A stretch of 64,000 bases of DNA from contig NZ_CP018016.1 of the NCBI RefSeq assembly GCF_000280495.2, forward strand, positions 5,456,001 through 5,520,000. Reading direction: 5' to 3'. Positions 32,155 through 45,847 of this stretch are shown piece by piece. A program made the translations under genes and the position numbers. Positions within the stretch are counted from its first letter, which is position 1, and each line of letters begins with the position of its first letter. Origin of the DNA: Kosakonia radicincitans DSM 16656. Lineage in GTDB: Bacteria; Pseudomonadota; Gammaproteobacteria; Enterobacterales; Enterobacteriaceae. The notes beneath the pieces are model-generated. The model searched no databases. It was given only the letters and a program-made list of their open reading frames with translations, and had not been told where the DNA came from.

Positions 32155-32172
32155 AACTTATATCCTCACTGC

Positions 32173-32196
32173 ATACGTTTAAACGTTTAGACATCC
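32173..32196 (-). promoter_or_regulatory. Three tandem Met boxes (MetJ operator) of metA
   Basis: Three contiguous 8-bp boxes read on the plus strand as ATACGTTT, AAACGTTT and AGACATCC, related to the MetJ consensus AGACGTCT. The same arrangement occurs at E. coli metA. They start 19 bases before the coding region. Confidence 0.8.
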
Positions 32197-32276
32197 AGAT
32201 AGCCGAAGATACCCAGGAATCAGCAAAATGTCGAGTCCGCAAGTGAAAGGTGAGAAAGTTTCACGTCACGGTCCGG

Positions 32277-32708
32277 CTATGAAATGATTTTAGATTTTTT
32301 GTCGTGCTGTGAAGGGGAATTTTTGGGCTGGCTCAGTACAGCCAGCACCTGCTGATCGCTCAGAGGAACCTGGCTGGCGATGACCTGTGGGGCATGGCAT
32401 TTTCGCTGTGCGGCGACAAAAGTCAGTTCGAGGATCGCTCGCTCTTCGACCGGTGACAGTCCGCCTTCATTCATTTCCAGCGCATGAGCGAGGATTTTAA
32501 GGCGCCCTTTTCCAGGAATTAGTGCGTGCCAGAACGAACGGGGCGCAACCTGTTGGATCAGCGAGCGCAGCAGTTTCTCAGCGGCTAAGAAATCCGCAAC
32601 CAGTATCCGCTGGTTACTGAAAGTTTGGCTGCCGGGAACCTGCTGCTGAGTATTGAGGTTGCGTACAACTATGCGATTTTTATAAAGCTGAACGTACAGC
32701 ACGATCAT
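32277..32708 (-). CDS. yjaA: YjaA family stress-associated protein
   Basis: A 143-residue soluble protein similar to E. coli YjaA (127 residues); shared segments are LYVQLYKNRIVVRNL, FSNQRILVADFLAAEKLL, PRSFWHALIPGKG and ALEMNEGGLSPVEERAI. The ATG at 32708 is preferred because AAAGGA precedes it; an in-frame start at 32726 lacks such a site. The C-terminal tail is longer and Ser/Lys-rich. Function is unknown; it has been linked to stress and biofilm phenotypes. yjaB, next to it in E. coli, is absent. Confidence 0.88.
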   Translation of the reverse strand: MIVLYVQLYKNRIVVRNLNTQQQVPGSQTFSNQRILVADFLAAEKLLRSLIQQVAPRSFWHALIPGKGRLKILAHALEMNEGGLSPVEERAILELTFVAAQRKCHAPQVIASQVPLSDQQVLAVLSQPKNSPSQHDKKSKIIS

Positions 32709-32748
32709 AGCTATATCCTTTAGCAATTAAATTCTGCTGAAACAATAG

Positions 32749-32778
32749 CAAAAAAGCCCCGTGCCGGGGCACGGGGCT
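32749..32778 (-). terminator. Second terminator of the rRNA operon
   Basis: A 10-bp stem GCCCCGTGCC/GGCACGGGGC is followed on the minus strand by six Ts. It lies about 65 bases after 5S, separating rrn from yjaA. Confidence 0.9.
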
Positions 32779-32801
32779 TCCTGTCTCTTCCGCCCGGACG
32801 C

Positions 32802-32828
32802 AAAAAGGCCATCCTTCCGGATGGCCTC
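32802..32828 (-). terminator. First terminator of the rRNA operon
   Basis: Stem GGCCATCC/GGATGGCC with a TTCC loop and five Ts on the minus strand, 14 bases after 5S. Confidence 0.9.
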
Positions 32829-32840
32829 TTCACTGGTTTG

Positions 32841-32960
32841 ATGCCTGGCAGTTCCCTACTCTCGCATGGGGAGACCCCACACTACCATCGGCGCTACGGC
32901 GTTTCACTTCTGAGTTCGGCATGGGGTCAGGTGGGACCACCGCGCTAGTGCCGCCAGGCA
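32841..32960 (-). rRNA. rrf: 5S ribosomal RNA
   Basis: A 120-base gene whose ends pair (TGCCTGGCGGC with GCCAGGCAT). The sequence is nearly that of E. coli 5S, including CCCACCTGACCCCATGCCGA and GAGAGTAGGGAACTGCC. It is the last gene of the operon. Confidence 0.97.
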
Positions 32961-33054
32961 AATTCTGTTCACCGCCATGCCTCAGCGGCACACCGGTTTA
33001 ATCTGTATCTCGCTGAAAAAATTCTCTCTCACGCCAAAACATCTTCGGCGTTGT

Positions 33055-35961
<2,907 letters not shown>

Positions 35962-36068
35962 TCACAACCCGAAGATGTTTCTTCCGATTCATCATCGCAT
36001 TGCAAAAATTTGAGAGACTCACGAACAATTCGCATTGTTCAGTGTTTCAATTTTCAGCTTGATCCAGA

Positions 36069-36081
36069 TTTTTAAAGAGCA
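36069..36081 (-). promoter_or_regulatory. boxA antitermination site in the 16S-23S spacer
   Basis: Minus-strand TGCTCTTTAAAAA, the NusB/NusE binding element, lies about 110 bases before 23S. Confidence 0.7.
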
Positions 36082-36154
36082 TATATCTCAAACATGACTC
36101 GTGAGTCAGTTTTGAGATACATCGGCAGGTGACTTTCACTCACAAACCAGCAAG

Positions 36155-36230
36155 TGGCGTCCCCTAGGGGATTCGAACCCCTGTTACCGCCGTGAAAGGG
36201 CGGTGTCCTGGGCCTCTAGACGAAGGGGAC
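36155..36230 (-). tRNA. gltV: tRNA-Glu (anticodon UUC)
   Basis: A 76-base tRNA with encoded CCA. The acceptor is GTCCCCT/AGGGGAC, the anticodon stem CCGCC/GGCGG encloses CTTTCAC (anticodon TTC), and the T-loop is GGTTCGAATCC. It lies in the 16S-23S spacer, as in the rrnE-type operons of E. coli. The gene symbol is by position. Confidence 0.95.
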
Positions 36231-36314
36231 ACATAGTCTGCTTCGCAAGACGCCTTGCTTTTTACTTTTCATCAGACAATCTGTGTGAGCACTTCAGGAG
36301 ATGGTTCTTTAAGG

Positions 36315-37854
<1,540 letters not shown>

Positions 37855-37985
37855 AAAGTTTGATGCTCATCGAATTAAACTTCGTAATGAATTACGTGTT
37901 CACCCGTGAGACTTGGTATTCATTTTTTGTCCGGAGACATCAAGAATCCATGTCACCTGAGTGCCCACACAGATTGTCTGATAAA

Positions 37986-37998
37986 TTGTTAAAGAGCA
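37986..37998 (-). promoter_or_regulatory. boxA of the rRNA leader
   Basis: Minus-strand TGCTCTTTAACAA exactly matches the boxA antitermination element. It lies about 130 bases before 16S. Confidence 0.85.
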
Positions 37999-38038
37999 GT
38001 TGCGACGCGGCTTTCAGCGCTTCGTCGCGAGGTGGCGT

Positions 38039-38066
38039 ATATTACGCTTTCCTCTTTCAGAGTCAA
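38039..38066 (-). promoter_or_regulatory. rRNA operon promoter P2
   Basis: Minus-strand -35 TTGACT (38061-38066), 16 bases, -10 TAATAT (38039-38044), as in E. coli rrn P2 promoters. Confidence 0.85.
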
Positions 38067-38148
38067 CCCTGAATTTCAGGATTTTTCTCTTCAACCGACC
38101 CGGCTATTTGTGTGAAGTGATTCACATCTGCCGTGTCGATGGAGGCGC

Positions 38149-38176
38149 ATTATAGGGAGTTCTCCGCCCCCCGCAA
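38149..38176 (-). promoter_or_regulatory. rRNA operon promoter P1
   Basis: Minus-strand -35 TTGCGG (38171-38176), 16 bases, perfect -10 TATAAT (38149-38154), followed by GC-rich GCGCCTCC, the discriminator type associated with ppGpp control. An A/T-rich stretch (38177-38205) lies where an UP element is expected. Confidence 0.9.
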
Positions 38177-38253
38177 TAGAAAAATGACATAAAAATGACT
38201 GACTGCTGCATTCCACAGCAAAACACGGCTTTATACCCATTTACACACAGACT

Positions 38254-38262
38254 TATCCACAA
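38254..38262 (+). promoter_or_regulatory. Perfect DnaA box between rrn and purHD
   Basis: TTATCCACA, the high-affinity DnaA site, lies upstream of rrn P1 and about 40 bases before the PurR box. A regulatory role is possible, but a single 9-mer can occur by chance. Confidence 0.45.
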
Positions 38263-38293
38263 TCCGGCAAAAGGCTAAAAATTCGCGAGCGCT

Positions 38294-38315
38294 ACGCAAA
38301 CGTTTTCGTTACAAT
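38294..38315 (+). promoter_or_regulatory. PurR operator and promoter of purHD
   Basis: ACGCAAACGTTTTCGT (38294-38309) is a full match to the PurR box. It is immediately followed by a -10-like TACAAT (38310-38315), so PurR with hypoxanthine or guanine would block the promoter. Confidence 0.85.
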
Positions 38316-38428
38316 GCCCGCGCAAAAATCGTGAGCCTCACATGGGGCGTTAGCTAAGTTTTGGGATCGTTAAGGATCCCCAAATTCATCTAATACTCTC
38401 TGTTCAAGTCAAATCCAGGGGATTTACC

Positions 38429-40018
38429 ATGCAACAACGTCGTCCAGTCCGCCGCGCACTGCTCAGTGTTTCTGACAAGGCCGGTATTGTCGAATTCGCA
38501 CAGGCGCTCTCTCAGCGTGGCGTAGAACTGCTCTCTACTGGCGGAACCGCACGTCTGCTGGCAGATAAAGGTCTGCCGGTGACTGAAGTCTCCGACTACA
38601 CCGGTTTCCCGGAAATGATGGATGGACGCGTAAAAACCCTGCACCCGAAAGTCCACGGCGGGATCCTCGGTCGTCGCGGCCAGGATGACGCGATCATGGC
38701 AGAGCACGCGATCGCGCCGATCGATATGGTGGTTGTTAACCTTTATCCGTTTGCCCAGACCGTCGCCCGCGAAGGTTGCTCGCTGGAAGATGCAGTAGAA
38801 AACATCGATATCGGCGGCCCGACGATGGTGCGCTCTGCGGCGAAGAACCATAAAGATGTTGCCATCGTAGTAAAAAGCAGCGACTACAGCGCCATCATTA
38901 ATGAGATGGATGCGCACGAAGGATCGCTGACGCTCGAAACCCGTTTCGATCTGGCCATTAAAGCTTTTGAACACACTGCCGCTTACGACAGCATGATCGC
39001 CAACTACTTCGGTAGCCTGGTCCCGGCCTATCACGGCGAAAGTAAAGAGCCATCAGGCCGCTTCCCGCGCACCCTGAACCTGAACTTCATCAAGAAGCAG
39101 GATATGCGCTACGGTGAGAACAGCCACCAGCAGGCCGCCTTCTATATAGAAGAAGAAGTGAAAGAGGCTTCTGTGGCTACCGCCCAGCAGTTGCAGGGTA
39201 AAGCGCTTTCTTATAACAACATCGCCGATACTGATGCAGCGCTGGAATGTGTGAAAGAGTTCAGCGAGCCTGCCTGCGTTATCGTTAAGCATGCAAACCC
39301 TTGCGGCGTGGCTGTGAGCGACTCCATTCTTGCGGCTTACGATCGCGCCTACAAAACCGATCCGACCTCCGCATTCGGCGGCATTATCGCTTTTAACCGC
39401 GAGCTGGATGCCGCCACCGCGCAGGCGATCATCTCCCGCCAGTTTGTGGAAGTGATCATCGCGCCATCTGCTACAGAGGAAGCGCTGAAAATCACGGCAG
39501 CCAAACAGAATGTCCGCGTACTGGTCTGCGGCGAGTGGTCGCAACGCGTGCCGGGGCTCGACTTTAAACGCGTCAATGGCGGGTTGCTGGTTCAGGATCG
39601 CGATCTGGGCATGGTCAGCAACAACGAACTGCGTGTTGTCAGCAAGCGCCAACCGACGGAGCAAGAGCTGCGTGATGCGCTGTTCTGCTGGAAAGTAGCG
39701 AAATTCGTGAAATCCAACGCTATCGTTTATGCGAAAGAGAATATGACCATCGGCATTGGCGCTGGCCAGATGAGCCGCGTCTACTCGGCGAAGATCGCCG
39801 GGATCAAAGCTGGTGACGAAGGGCTGGAAGTGAAAGGTTCTGCGATGGCGTCTGACGCATTCTTCCCGTTCCGCGATGGTATTGATGCCGCTGCAGCTGT
39901 TGGCGTGACCTGCGTGATCCAACCGGGTGGTTCCATCCGCGATGACGAAGTGATTGCTGCTGCCGATGAACACGGCATCGCTATGATCTTTACCGATATG
40001 CGTCACTTCCGCCATTAA
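38429..40018 (+). CDS. purH: Bifunctional AICAR formyltransferase/IMP cyclohydrolase
   Basis: Carries out the last two steps of IMP synthesis; 529 residues, as in E. coli. The N-terminal MGS-like domain (about residues 1-200) performs cyclisation, with [19 protein letters not shown] and the [13 protein letters not shown] motif. The C-terminal domain is the formyltransferase, with [11 protein letters not shown] (catalytic Lys-His). purD follows 15 bases later in the same PurR-controlled operon. Confidence 0.98.
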   Translation: MQQRRPVRRALLSVSDKAGIVEFAQALSQRGVELLSTGGTARLLADKGLPVTEVSDYTGFPEMMDGRVKTLHPKVHGGILGRRGQDDAIMAEHAIAPIDMVVVNLYPFAQTVAREGCSLEDAVENIDIGGPTMVRSAAKNHKDVAIVVKSSDYSAIINEMDAHEGSLTLETRFDLAIKAFEHTAAYDSMIANYFGSLVPAYHGESKEPSGRFPRTLNLNFIKKQDMRYGENSHQQAAFYIEEEVKEASVATAQQLQGKALSYNNIADTDAALECVKEFSEPACVIVKHANPCGVAVSDSILAAYDRAYKTDPTSAFGGIIAFNRELDAATAQAIISRQFVEVIIAPSATEEALKITAAKQNVRVLVCGEWSQRVPGLDFKRVNGGLLVQDRDLGMVSNNELRVVSKRQPTEQELRDALFCWKVAKFVKSNAIVYAKENMTIGIGAGQMSRVYSAKIAGIKAGDEGLEVKGSAMASDAFFPFRDGIDAAAAVGVTCVIQPGGSIRDDEVIAAADEHGIAMIFTDMRHFRH

Positions 40019-40033
40019 TCCACGGAGCAGACA

Positions 40034-41326
40034 ATGAAAGTATTAGTGATTGGTAACGGCGGGCGCGAACACGCGCTGGCCTGGAAAGCGGCGCAATCGC
40101 CGCTGGTCGATACCGTTTTTGTTGCACCGGGCAATGCCGGTACCGCGCTGGAACCGGCGCTGCAAAACGTAGCAATTGGCGTCACCGATATTCCGGCGCT
40201 GGTCAGCTTTGCGCAGAACGAGAAAATCGATCTGACCATTGTTGGCCCGGAAGCGCCGCTGGTCATTGGCGTAGTAGACGCCTTTCGCGCCGCTGGTCTG
40301 AAAATTTTTGGCCCAACGCAGGGCGCCGCGCAACTCGAGGGCTCGAAAGCCTTCACCAAAGACTTCCTGGCGCGCCACAAGATCCCGACGGCGGAATACC
40401 AGAACTTCACCGAGATTGAACCGGCGCTGGCGTATCTGCGTGAGAAAGGCGCGCCAATCGTCATTAAAGCGGACGGTCTGGCAGCGGGCAAAGGCGTGAT
40501 TGTCGCCATGACGCTGGAAGAAGCCGAAGCGGCGGTGAACGATATGCTGGCGGGTAATGCTTTTGGCGACGCAGGCCACCGTATCGTTATTGAAGAGTTC
40601 CTCGACGGCGAAGAAGCCAGCTTTATCGTAATAGTCGATGGCGAACATGTTCTGCCGATGGCCACCAGCCAGGACCACAAACGCGTGGGTGATGGTGATA
40701 CCGGGCCGAACACCGGCGGTATGGGTGCCTACTCGCCTGCGCCAGTCGTCACCGATGAAGTGCATCAACGAACGATGGAACGCATTATATGGCCGACCGT
40801 GCGCGGTATGGCGGCGGAAGGCAATGTTTATACCGGTTTCCTGTATGCCGGTCTGATGATCGACAAACAGGGCAATCCGAAAGTGATTGAGTTCAACTGC
40901 CGCTTTGGCGATCCGGAAACGCAACCGATCATGCTGCGCATGCAGTCAGACCTGGTTGAGCTGTGCCTGGCCGCCTGCGAAGGCAAGCTGGACGAGAAAA
41001 CCTCTGAGTGGGATGAACGCGCGTCTCTGGGTGTGGTAATGGCTGCCGGTGGTTATCCGGGCGATTACAGCAAGGACGATGTGATCCACGGCCTGCCGCT
41101 GGAAGAAGTGCCGGACGGTAAAGTATTCCACGCGGGCACTAAACTCTCCAGCGACGACCAGGTGCTGACCAACGGCGGCCGCGTACTCTGTGTTACTGCG
41201 TTGGGTAACACCGTTGCCGAAGCACAGCAACGCGCCTATCAGTTGATGACCAATATTCACTGGAATGGCAGCTTCAGCCGCCGTGATATCGGCTACCGCG
41301 CGATCGCTCGCGAACAGGGCGAATAA
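40034..41326 (+). CDS. purD: Phosphoribosylamine-glycine ligase
   Basis: ATP-grasp enzyme making glycinamide ribonucleotide in purine synthesis; 430 residues (429 in E. coli). The N-terminus MKVLVIGNGGREHALAWK, the central VIKADGLAAGKGV nucleotide loop, and the metal-binding signature EFNCRFGDPETQ are visible. In E. coli zraR and zraS lie beyond it; here the next gene is yjaH on the opposite strand, separated by REP elements. Confidence 0.98.
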   Translation: MKVLVIGNGGREHALAWKAAQSPLVDTVFVAPGNAGTALEPALQNVAIGVTDIPALVSFAQNEKIDLTIVGPEAPLVIGVVDAFRAAGLKIFGPTQGAAQLEGSKAFTKDFLARHKIPTAEYQNFTEIEPALAYLREKGAPIVIKADGLAAGKGVIVAMTLEEAEAAVNDMLAGNAFGDAGHRIVIEEFLDGEEASFIVIVDGEHVLPMATSQDHKRVGDGDTGPNTGGMGAYSPAPVVTDEVHQRTMERIIWPTVRGMAAEGNVYTGFLYAGLMIDKQGNPKVIEFNCRFGDPETQPIMLRMQSDLVELCLAACEGKLDEKTSEWDERASLGVVMAAGGYPGDYSKDDVIHGLPLEEVPDGKVFHAGTKLSSDDQVLTNGGRVLCVTALGNTVAEAQQRAYQLMTNIHWNGSFSRRDIGYRAIAREQGE

Positions 41327-41342
41327 CGTTATTTTGCCCCAG

Positions 41343-41406
41343 GCCCGATAAGGCGTAGCCGCCATCGGGCCGTTCCCCAGGTGGCGCTATGCTTACCCGG
41401 CCTACT
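41343..41406 (+). repeat. Pair of REP-like palindromes (BIME) after purD
   Basis: GCCCGATAAGGCGTAGCCGC..ATCGGGC (41343-41370) is followed by GTGGCGCTATGCTTACCCGGCCTAC (41381-41405). The two resemble REP units in the gap between convergent purD and yjaH. Confidence 0.75.
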
Positions 41407-41413
41407 TAAACCT

Positions 41414-42112
41414 TCAGAAACTCTTCTCTGTCGGCTGCCAGCGACAAAAATCGCTATTCGCGACCAACAGCAACTGCGCCCCTTCCGGCGCTTCCAGCCA
41501 TGCCACACTTACTGCCGCCGACGAGTGCGTCTGACGCTGCTCAATGCGGTTCAGCGCAAAGCTGTCGAGATCCGGCTTCACCGTCTTGCCTTCACAGGTC
41601 TGAACCGTGCGATTGGCCTGCCAGCGCCCCTGACGCAGCACCACACGCCCCTGACGCAGCGCATCGCTGGTCTGGCGGATCTGTTCAGCACGGTAACGAT
41701 ACAACGCAATCTGGTCGCTGGAGAGCTGCTGCTTCTGCCCATTGACCTCACGCTGCATAAAGCTCAGCTCACCGCGATCGTCAAAACGCACGCGTACATG
41801 CTCAGGCGGCTGGCTATAAATATTGAGTTCGACAAGGGTTAAGGTATCGCCTTGCCAGCGGTATTCGCTGAGGGAAGTGTTGCCGTGATGCCACGGACTA
41901 AAAGCGGAAAGCAGATGCGTCTCACCGCCGGAATCTTTACGCCAGATCCGCACCGCGCCCTGATCGTCCGCATAGCCGCTGGCGGTGAACGGGGGCAAGG
42001 AAGTATCGTGGCTACAGGCCGTCAGCAACAGTGCGCCAGCCAACGTCAATGAACGACGCCAGAATAACAAAAGGGGCGAAACCGCCCCTTCGATAAAACC
42101 GTTCACTGGCAC
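41414..42112 (-). CDS. yjaH: YjaH lipoprotein (DUF1481)
   Basis: About 232 residues, matching E. coli YjaH, with a lipobox LTAC (Cys33 from this start), so a predicted lipoprotein of unknown function. Conserved stretches are SLPPFTASGYADDQGAVRIW, RYRAEQIRQTSDALRQGRVV and VAWLEAPEGAQLLLVANSDFC. The start is uncertain: GTG at 42112 or 42106 lies before the hupA terminator, whose stem encodes residues 8-14. A TTG at 42070 would give a neat 19-residue lipoprotein signal (MLFWRRSLTLAG..) but lacks a clear ribosome site. Confidence 0.88.
   Translation of the reverse strand: MPVNGFIEGAVSPLLLFWRRSLTLAGALLLTACSHDTSLPPFTASGYADDQGAVRIWRKDSGGETHLLSAFSPWHHGNTSLSEYRWQGDTLTLVELNIYSQPPEHVRVRFDDRGELSFMQREVNGQKQQLSSDQIALYRYRAEQIRQTSDALRQGRVVLRQGRWQANRTVQTCEGKTVKPDLDSFALNRIEQRQTHSSAAVSVAWLEAPEGAQLLLVANSDFCRWQPTEKSF
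42063..42090 (-). terminator. Rho-independent terminator of hupA
   Basis: Minus-strand stem AAGGGGCG/CGCCCCTT with a GTTT loop, followed by TTGTTATT. It lies 28 bases after the hupA stop and overlaps the annotated 5' end of yjaH. Confidence 0.8.
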
Positions 42113-42118
42113 GCTGTC

Positions 42119-42391
42119 TTACTTAACAGAGTCTTTCAGTGCTTTACCAGAAACAAATGCCGGCACGTTAGCGGCAGCGATTTTGATTTCTTTACCGGTC
42201 TGCGGGTTGCGGCCAGTACGCTCAGCGCGGTGGTTCACTTTGAAGGTACCGAAACCAACCAGTTGTACCGCATCACCTTCTTTCAGAGACTCAGTAATAG
42301 CAGCCAGGGTGGATTCCAGTGCAGCTTTTGCCTGCGCTTTAGACAGATCAGCCTTGTCTGCAATTACATCAATCAGTTGAGTCTTATTCAT
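42119..42391 (-). CDS. hupA: DNA-binding protein HU-alpha
   Basis: A 90-residue nucleoid protein, virtually identical to E. coli HU-alpha ([20 protein letters not shown], the DNA-arm [20 protein letters not shown]). It forms heterodimers with HupB, bends and compacts DNA. AAAGGA precedes the ATG. It has its own terminator and a 186-base upstream region containing its promoter. Confidence 0.98.
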   Translation of the reverse strand: MNKTQLIDVIADKADLSKAQAKAALESTLAAITESLKEGDAVQLVGFGTFKVNHRAERTGRNPQTGKEIKIAAANVPAFVSGKALKDSVK

Positions 42392-42577
42392 AAGTTATCC
42401 TTTCAATGTGTTTATCGCTTGCTAAGCATCGAGTGCGACGGAAATGCCTCAAAAGCACTCTCCTGCATACACGCACCGATAGCCACTTTTTTTCGCCCCC
42501 CAAATGTAGACCAGACGGGGGTAGGAAGGGAAGCCTTCCGGCGCGACAAAACTGGCCCTAAATCACGTTTTATTGCC

Positions 42578-43168
42578 TCATTGCTGCAAATTTATACCAA
42601 TATTGCTGTCGCCGGCCTCACGCAGGTCTGCGCGTAGCCCTTTAATCAGTTCAATATCACGTTCTTCACAGGCCGCCAAAAGACGGAAGATTTCCCACTG
42701 AATATCCCATTCCTGCTCAACGGCGGGGTTCAGTCGCAGCTCTTCGTCGGTCATTTCACGACCCGCCTGGGTCATTTCCAGCATCGCAACGGTAGTGATC
42801 GACGTCTTGCTGACTTCAACCGCATGCTCCAGCGTTTCACCACTCAGGCGAGAATGAACCAGTTCGCTCAATGCTACGCAGGCATCAATCGCCGGGTAAA
42901 CGCCGTACAGATCGTAATCATCGGCAGCCGGAATCGCCTCTTCCAGCTTCTCAAGCTGGCTGTCGAAGTTCACTTTCGCATCTTTAACGATCTGCGTTTC
43001 CCAAATCAGGTCGAGGATACGGCGATAAAGTTGCGCGTCGCCAAACTCCGTCTGCTGGCAGAACATGGCGTAATTGGGATACATGCGCTCGCACAGACAC
43101 GCCATAAAGACAACGTGCTGCCAGCTTTCCAGCCGTTCCAGACGCAGGTGAATTGGGTTTTGTAACAT
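42578..43168 (-). CDS. yjaG: YjaG family protein (DUF416)
   Basis: A 196-residue, helical, acidic protein equal in length to E. coli YjaG (MLQNPIHLRLERLESWQHVVF; DDYDLYGVYPAIDACVALSEL). Function is unknown. It lies 32 bases after nfi and may share its transcript. Confidence 0.95.
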   Translation of the reverse strand: MLQNPIHLRLERLESWQHVVFMACLCERMYPNYAMFCQQTEFGDAQLYRRILDLIWETQIVKDAKVNFDSQLEKLEEAIPAADDYDLYGVYPAIDACVALSELVHSRLSGETLEHAVEVSKTSITTVAMLEMTQAGREMTDEELRLNPAVEQEWDIQWEIFRLLAACEERDIELIKGLRADLREAGDSNIGINLQQ

Positions 43169-43200
43169 GGTTGTTTCTCAATATCAGTAATGGCGGCAGT

Positions 43201-43881
43201 TTACCTGATATTGCGCTGGATTTCCTGCCAACGCGAAAACGCGGGCCGCCCGGACGCCACCGCATCCGCCCAGCGCGTCGGCTCCGGCAGCCGGTAACCC
43301 TTCATGCAACGCTGCACCCACGCCAAAGCGCTATCCTGACTGACACGATGCCCGGTGGTGATAAACAGCGGATTACAGCGCGCTTTACTGCGCCATACCC
43401 ATGCCAGCTTCTCGCCTTTATCCAGCAGCGGCGCCAGTGCGCCAGGCTCATCGGCAAGCGGCTCAAACTTGCCGCACAGCCGTTTTTTCGCCACGCCAAT
43501 GGTCGGTACATCCACCAGCAGCCCAAAGTGGCTGGCGACCCCCAGACGGCGCGGATGCGAAATGCCGTGCCCGTCAACAAACAGCAGATCCGGCTTTTGC
43601 GACAGTTGTTGCCACGCCGCCAGCAGCGCAGGGTATTCGCGAAAGGAGAGAAAGCCCGGAATATAGGGCATGGTGGTGGCGATGCGCGCCACCTGATATT
43701 CGACAAGCTCCAGCGATGGCCAGGCGAGAAGCACCATCGCCGCCCGCGTCACTTCGCCGCCTTGCTCAAACCCGACATCGGCACCGCCGATCAATCGGGG
43801 AGGATCCGTATCCAGGCGATCCTCATGGATCACCGAAGACGCCAGTTCAAGTTGTTGCGCGCGTAATGACGCGAGATCCAT
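43201..43881 (-). CDS. nfi: Endonuclease V
   Basis: Deoxyinosine 3'-endonuclease that nicks DNA one base 3' of deaminated bases; 226 residues (223 in E. coli). Catalytic acidic residues lie in [11 protein letters not shown] (about residue 35) and [14 protein letters not shown] (about 110), with the [11 protein letters not shown] wedge loop that recognises the damaged strand. The start [10 protein letters not shown] lies 18 bases after hemE, suggesting a hemE-nfi-yjaG unit. The last six residues (WQEIQRNIR) differ from the E. coli end as I recall it. Confidence 0.97.
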   Translation of the reverse strand: MDLASLRAQQLELASSVIHEDRLDTDPPRLIGGADVGFEQGGEVTRAAMVLLAWPSLELVEYQVARIATTMPYIPGFLSFREYPALLAAWQQLSQKPDLLFVDGHGISHPRRLGVASHFGLLVDVPTIGVAKKRLCGKFEPLADEPGALAPLLDKGEKLAWVWRSKARCNPLFITTGHRVSQDSALAWVQRCMKGYRLPEPTRWADAVASGRPAFSRWQEIQRNIR

Positions 43882-43899
43882 ACCTCCTCCTTACTGATG

Positions 43900-44955
43900 T
43901 CAGGCGGCCGACAGACGGTGTACCGCCTCGACAAAGACTCCTGCATGTTCCGGTGCAACATCCTGATGAATGCCGTGACCGAGGTTAAACACGTGGCCTT
44001 CACCTTTGCCAAAGCCCGCCAGAATGGTAGCCACTTCCTCTTCGATACGCGCGGGCGGCGCATACAGCATGGAAGGGTCCATATTGCCTTGCAGAGCGAC
44101 TTTATGGCCCACGCGACGACGCGCATCGGCGATATCGGTGGTCCAGTCCAGACCCAGCGCATCACAGCCGGTTTCCGCCATCGCTTCCAGCCACTGCCCA
44201 CCGCCTTTGGTAAACAGTGTTACCGGCACGCGGCGCCCTTCGTTTTCACGCAGCAGGCCATCAACGATTTTATGCATGTAATAGAGCGAGAACTGCTGAT
44301 AATCGCGCCCGGTCAGCACGCCGCCCCAGGTATCAAAAATCATCACAGATTGCGCGCCAGCGCGGATCTGCGCGTTCAGGTACAGCGTGACGCTCTGCGC
44401 CAGCTTATCGAGCAGTGCGTGCAGCGTATGCGGCTCGGCGTACATCATTTTTTTGATCACGGTAAACGCTTTGCTGCTGCCGCCTTCCACCATATAGGTC
44501 GCCAGCGTCCATGGGCTGCCGGAGAAGCCGATCAACGGCACTTCGCCTTTCAGTTCACGGCGAATAGTGCGCACCGCGTTCATCACGTAGCCCAGTTCGT
44601 TTTCCGGGTCCGGAATCGGCAGCTTATCCACATCCGCTTTGCTGGTGATGGGCGACGTGAAGCGCGGCCCTTCGCCAGCTTCAAAATAGAGGCCCAGCCC
44701 CATCGCGTCCGGTACGGTAAGAATGTCCGAGAAAAGGATCGCCGCATCAAGCTTGTAGCGGCGCAGCGGTTGAAGCGTCACTTCACAGGCCAGCTCAGCG
44801 TTTTTGCACAACGACATAAAGTCGCCTGCTTGCGCACGCGTTGCTTTGTACTCCGGCAAATAGCGGCCAGCCTGGCGCATCATCCATACTGGCGTCATGT
44901 CTACGGGCTGGCGCTGGAGCGCGCGCAGGTAACGATCGTTTTTCAGTTCGGTCAT
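43900..44955 (-). CDS. hemE: Uroporphyrinogen decarboxylase
   Basis: Removes four carboxyl groups from uroporphyrinogen III to give coproporphyrinogen III in haem synthesis; 351 residues (354 in E. coli). Both family signatures are present: [15 protein letters not shown] near the N-terminus and [17 protein letters not shown] in the middle. It lies 38 bases after nudC. Confidence 0.98.
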   Translation of the reverse strand: MTELKNDRYLRALQRQPVDMTPVWMMRQAGRYLPEYKATRAQAGDFMSLCKNAELACEVTLQPLRRYKLDAAILFSDILTVPDAMGLGLYFEAGEGPRFTSPITSKADVDKLPIPDPENELGYVMNAVRTIRRELKGEVPLIGFSGSPWTLATYMVEGGSSKAFTVIKKMMYAEPHTLHALLDKLAQSVTLYLNAQIRAGAQSVMIFDTWGGVLTGRDYQQFSLYYMHKIVDGLLRENEGRRVPVTLFTKGGGQWLEAMAETGCDALGLDWTTDIADARRRVGHKVALQGNMDPSMLYAPPARIEEEVATILAGFGKGEGHVFNLGHGIHQDVAPEHAGVFVEAVHRLSAA

Positions 44956-44993
44956 TGTCAGTTCCTTAAGCGTCAGACCGTTATTGTATCACG

Positions 44994-45767
44994 TCATTGA
45001 TCGTCTGCCCGACACATCGCCACGGTGTCTTCGATCAGGCGACGCGCCACTGTGCCCGGCGGCGGCAGTAGCGGCAAGGCGTCATAGCGATACCAGCCCG
45101 CATCTAACAGCTCTTTCGGATCGATATGAATTTCACCGCTGTCATACTCCGCCATAAAGGCCGTCATCAGCGATTGCGGGAAGGGCCATGGCTGTGAGGT
45201 GACATAACGCAGGTTCTTCACCTTAATGCCGCTCTCTTCCATCACTTCACGTGCTACCGCCTGCTCCAGCGTTTCGCCAACTTCAACAAACCCGGCAAGC
45301 AAAGTGTAGATGCCATTGCGATGACGGGTATGTTGCGCGAGCAGGATGCTGTCGTCACGGCGAATCGCGACAATAATGCAGGGGGCAATTTGCGGATAAT
45401 AACGTTCCCGACAGTGGTCGCAGAGCATCGCCCACTCGGTTTTGCTGGGGTGCATAGTGTGCCCGCAATAACCGCAAAACTGATGCGAGCGGTAAAACTC
45501 GGCCAGTTGCACGCCGCGCCCGGCTAACTGGAAAAGACCGACATCCTGATCGATCAGCAGTCGCACGGAGCCCATATCATGTCGACGATTCTGACGAACC
45601 ATCCACACCGGTTCGCCCTGCCATTCCCCAATGTGAAGCGCGCTTTGGCCCACAAGTTCGAAATTTCCTGGCTTACCATGTGGTAATTCTCCACCGGGCA
45701 ACCATAATTTTTGTTCATGGCTCACGATCCACCAGCCACGATCGGATGCTTCAATAATACGTACCAT
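44994..45767 (-). CDS. nudC: NAD+ diphosphatase / RNA deNADding Nudix hydrolase
   Basis: Hydrolyses NADH and removes NAD caps from RNA; 257 residues, as in E. coli. The zinc ribbon has CGYC (98, 101) and CDHC (116, 119). The Nudix box runs 159-181 as [20 protein letters not shown] with all essential residues, followed by the [11 protein letters not shown] motif that defines the NADH subgroup. It is divergent from rsd and first of the nudC-hemE-nfi-yjaG series. Confidence 0.97.
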   Translation of the reverse strand: MVRIIEASDRGWWIVSHEQKLWLPGGELPHGKPGNFELVGQSALHIGEWQGEPVWMVRQNRRHDMGSVRLLIDQDVGLFQLAGRGVQLAEFYRSHQFCGYCGHTMHPSKTEWAMLCDHCRERYYPQIAPCIIVAIRRDDSILLAQHTRHRNGIYTLLAGFVEVGETLEQAVAREVMEESGIKVKNLRYVTSQPWPFPQSLMTAFMAEYDSGEIHIDPKELLDAGWYRYDALPLLPPPGTVARRLIEDTVAMCRADDQ

Positions 45768-45847
45768 TGCACTACCTTAGCTTCACTGGCATGTTATTAA
45801 CATTATTATTACATTTTTTCTGAACTTACATATTTGCGGAGCCATTT

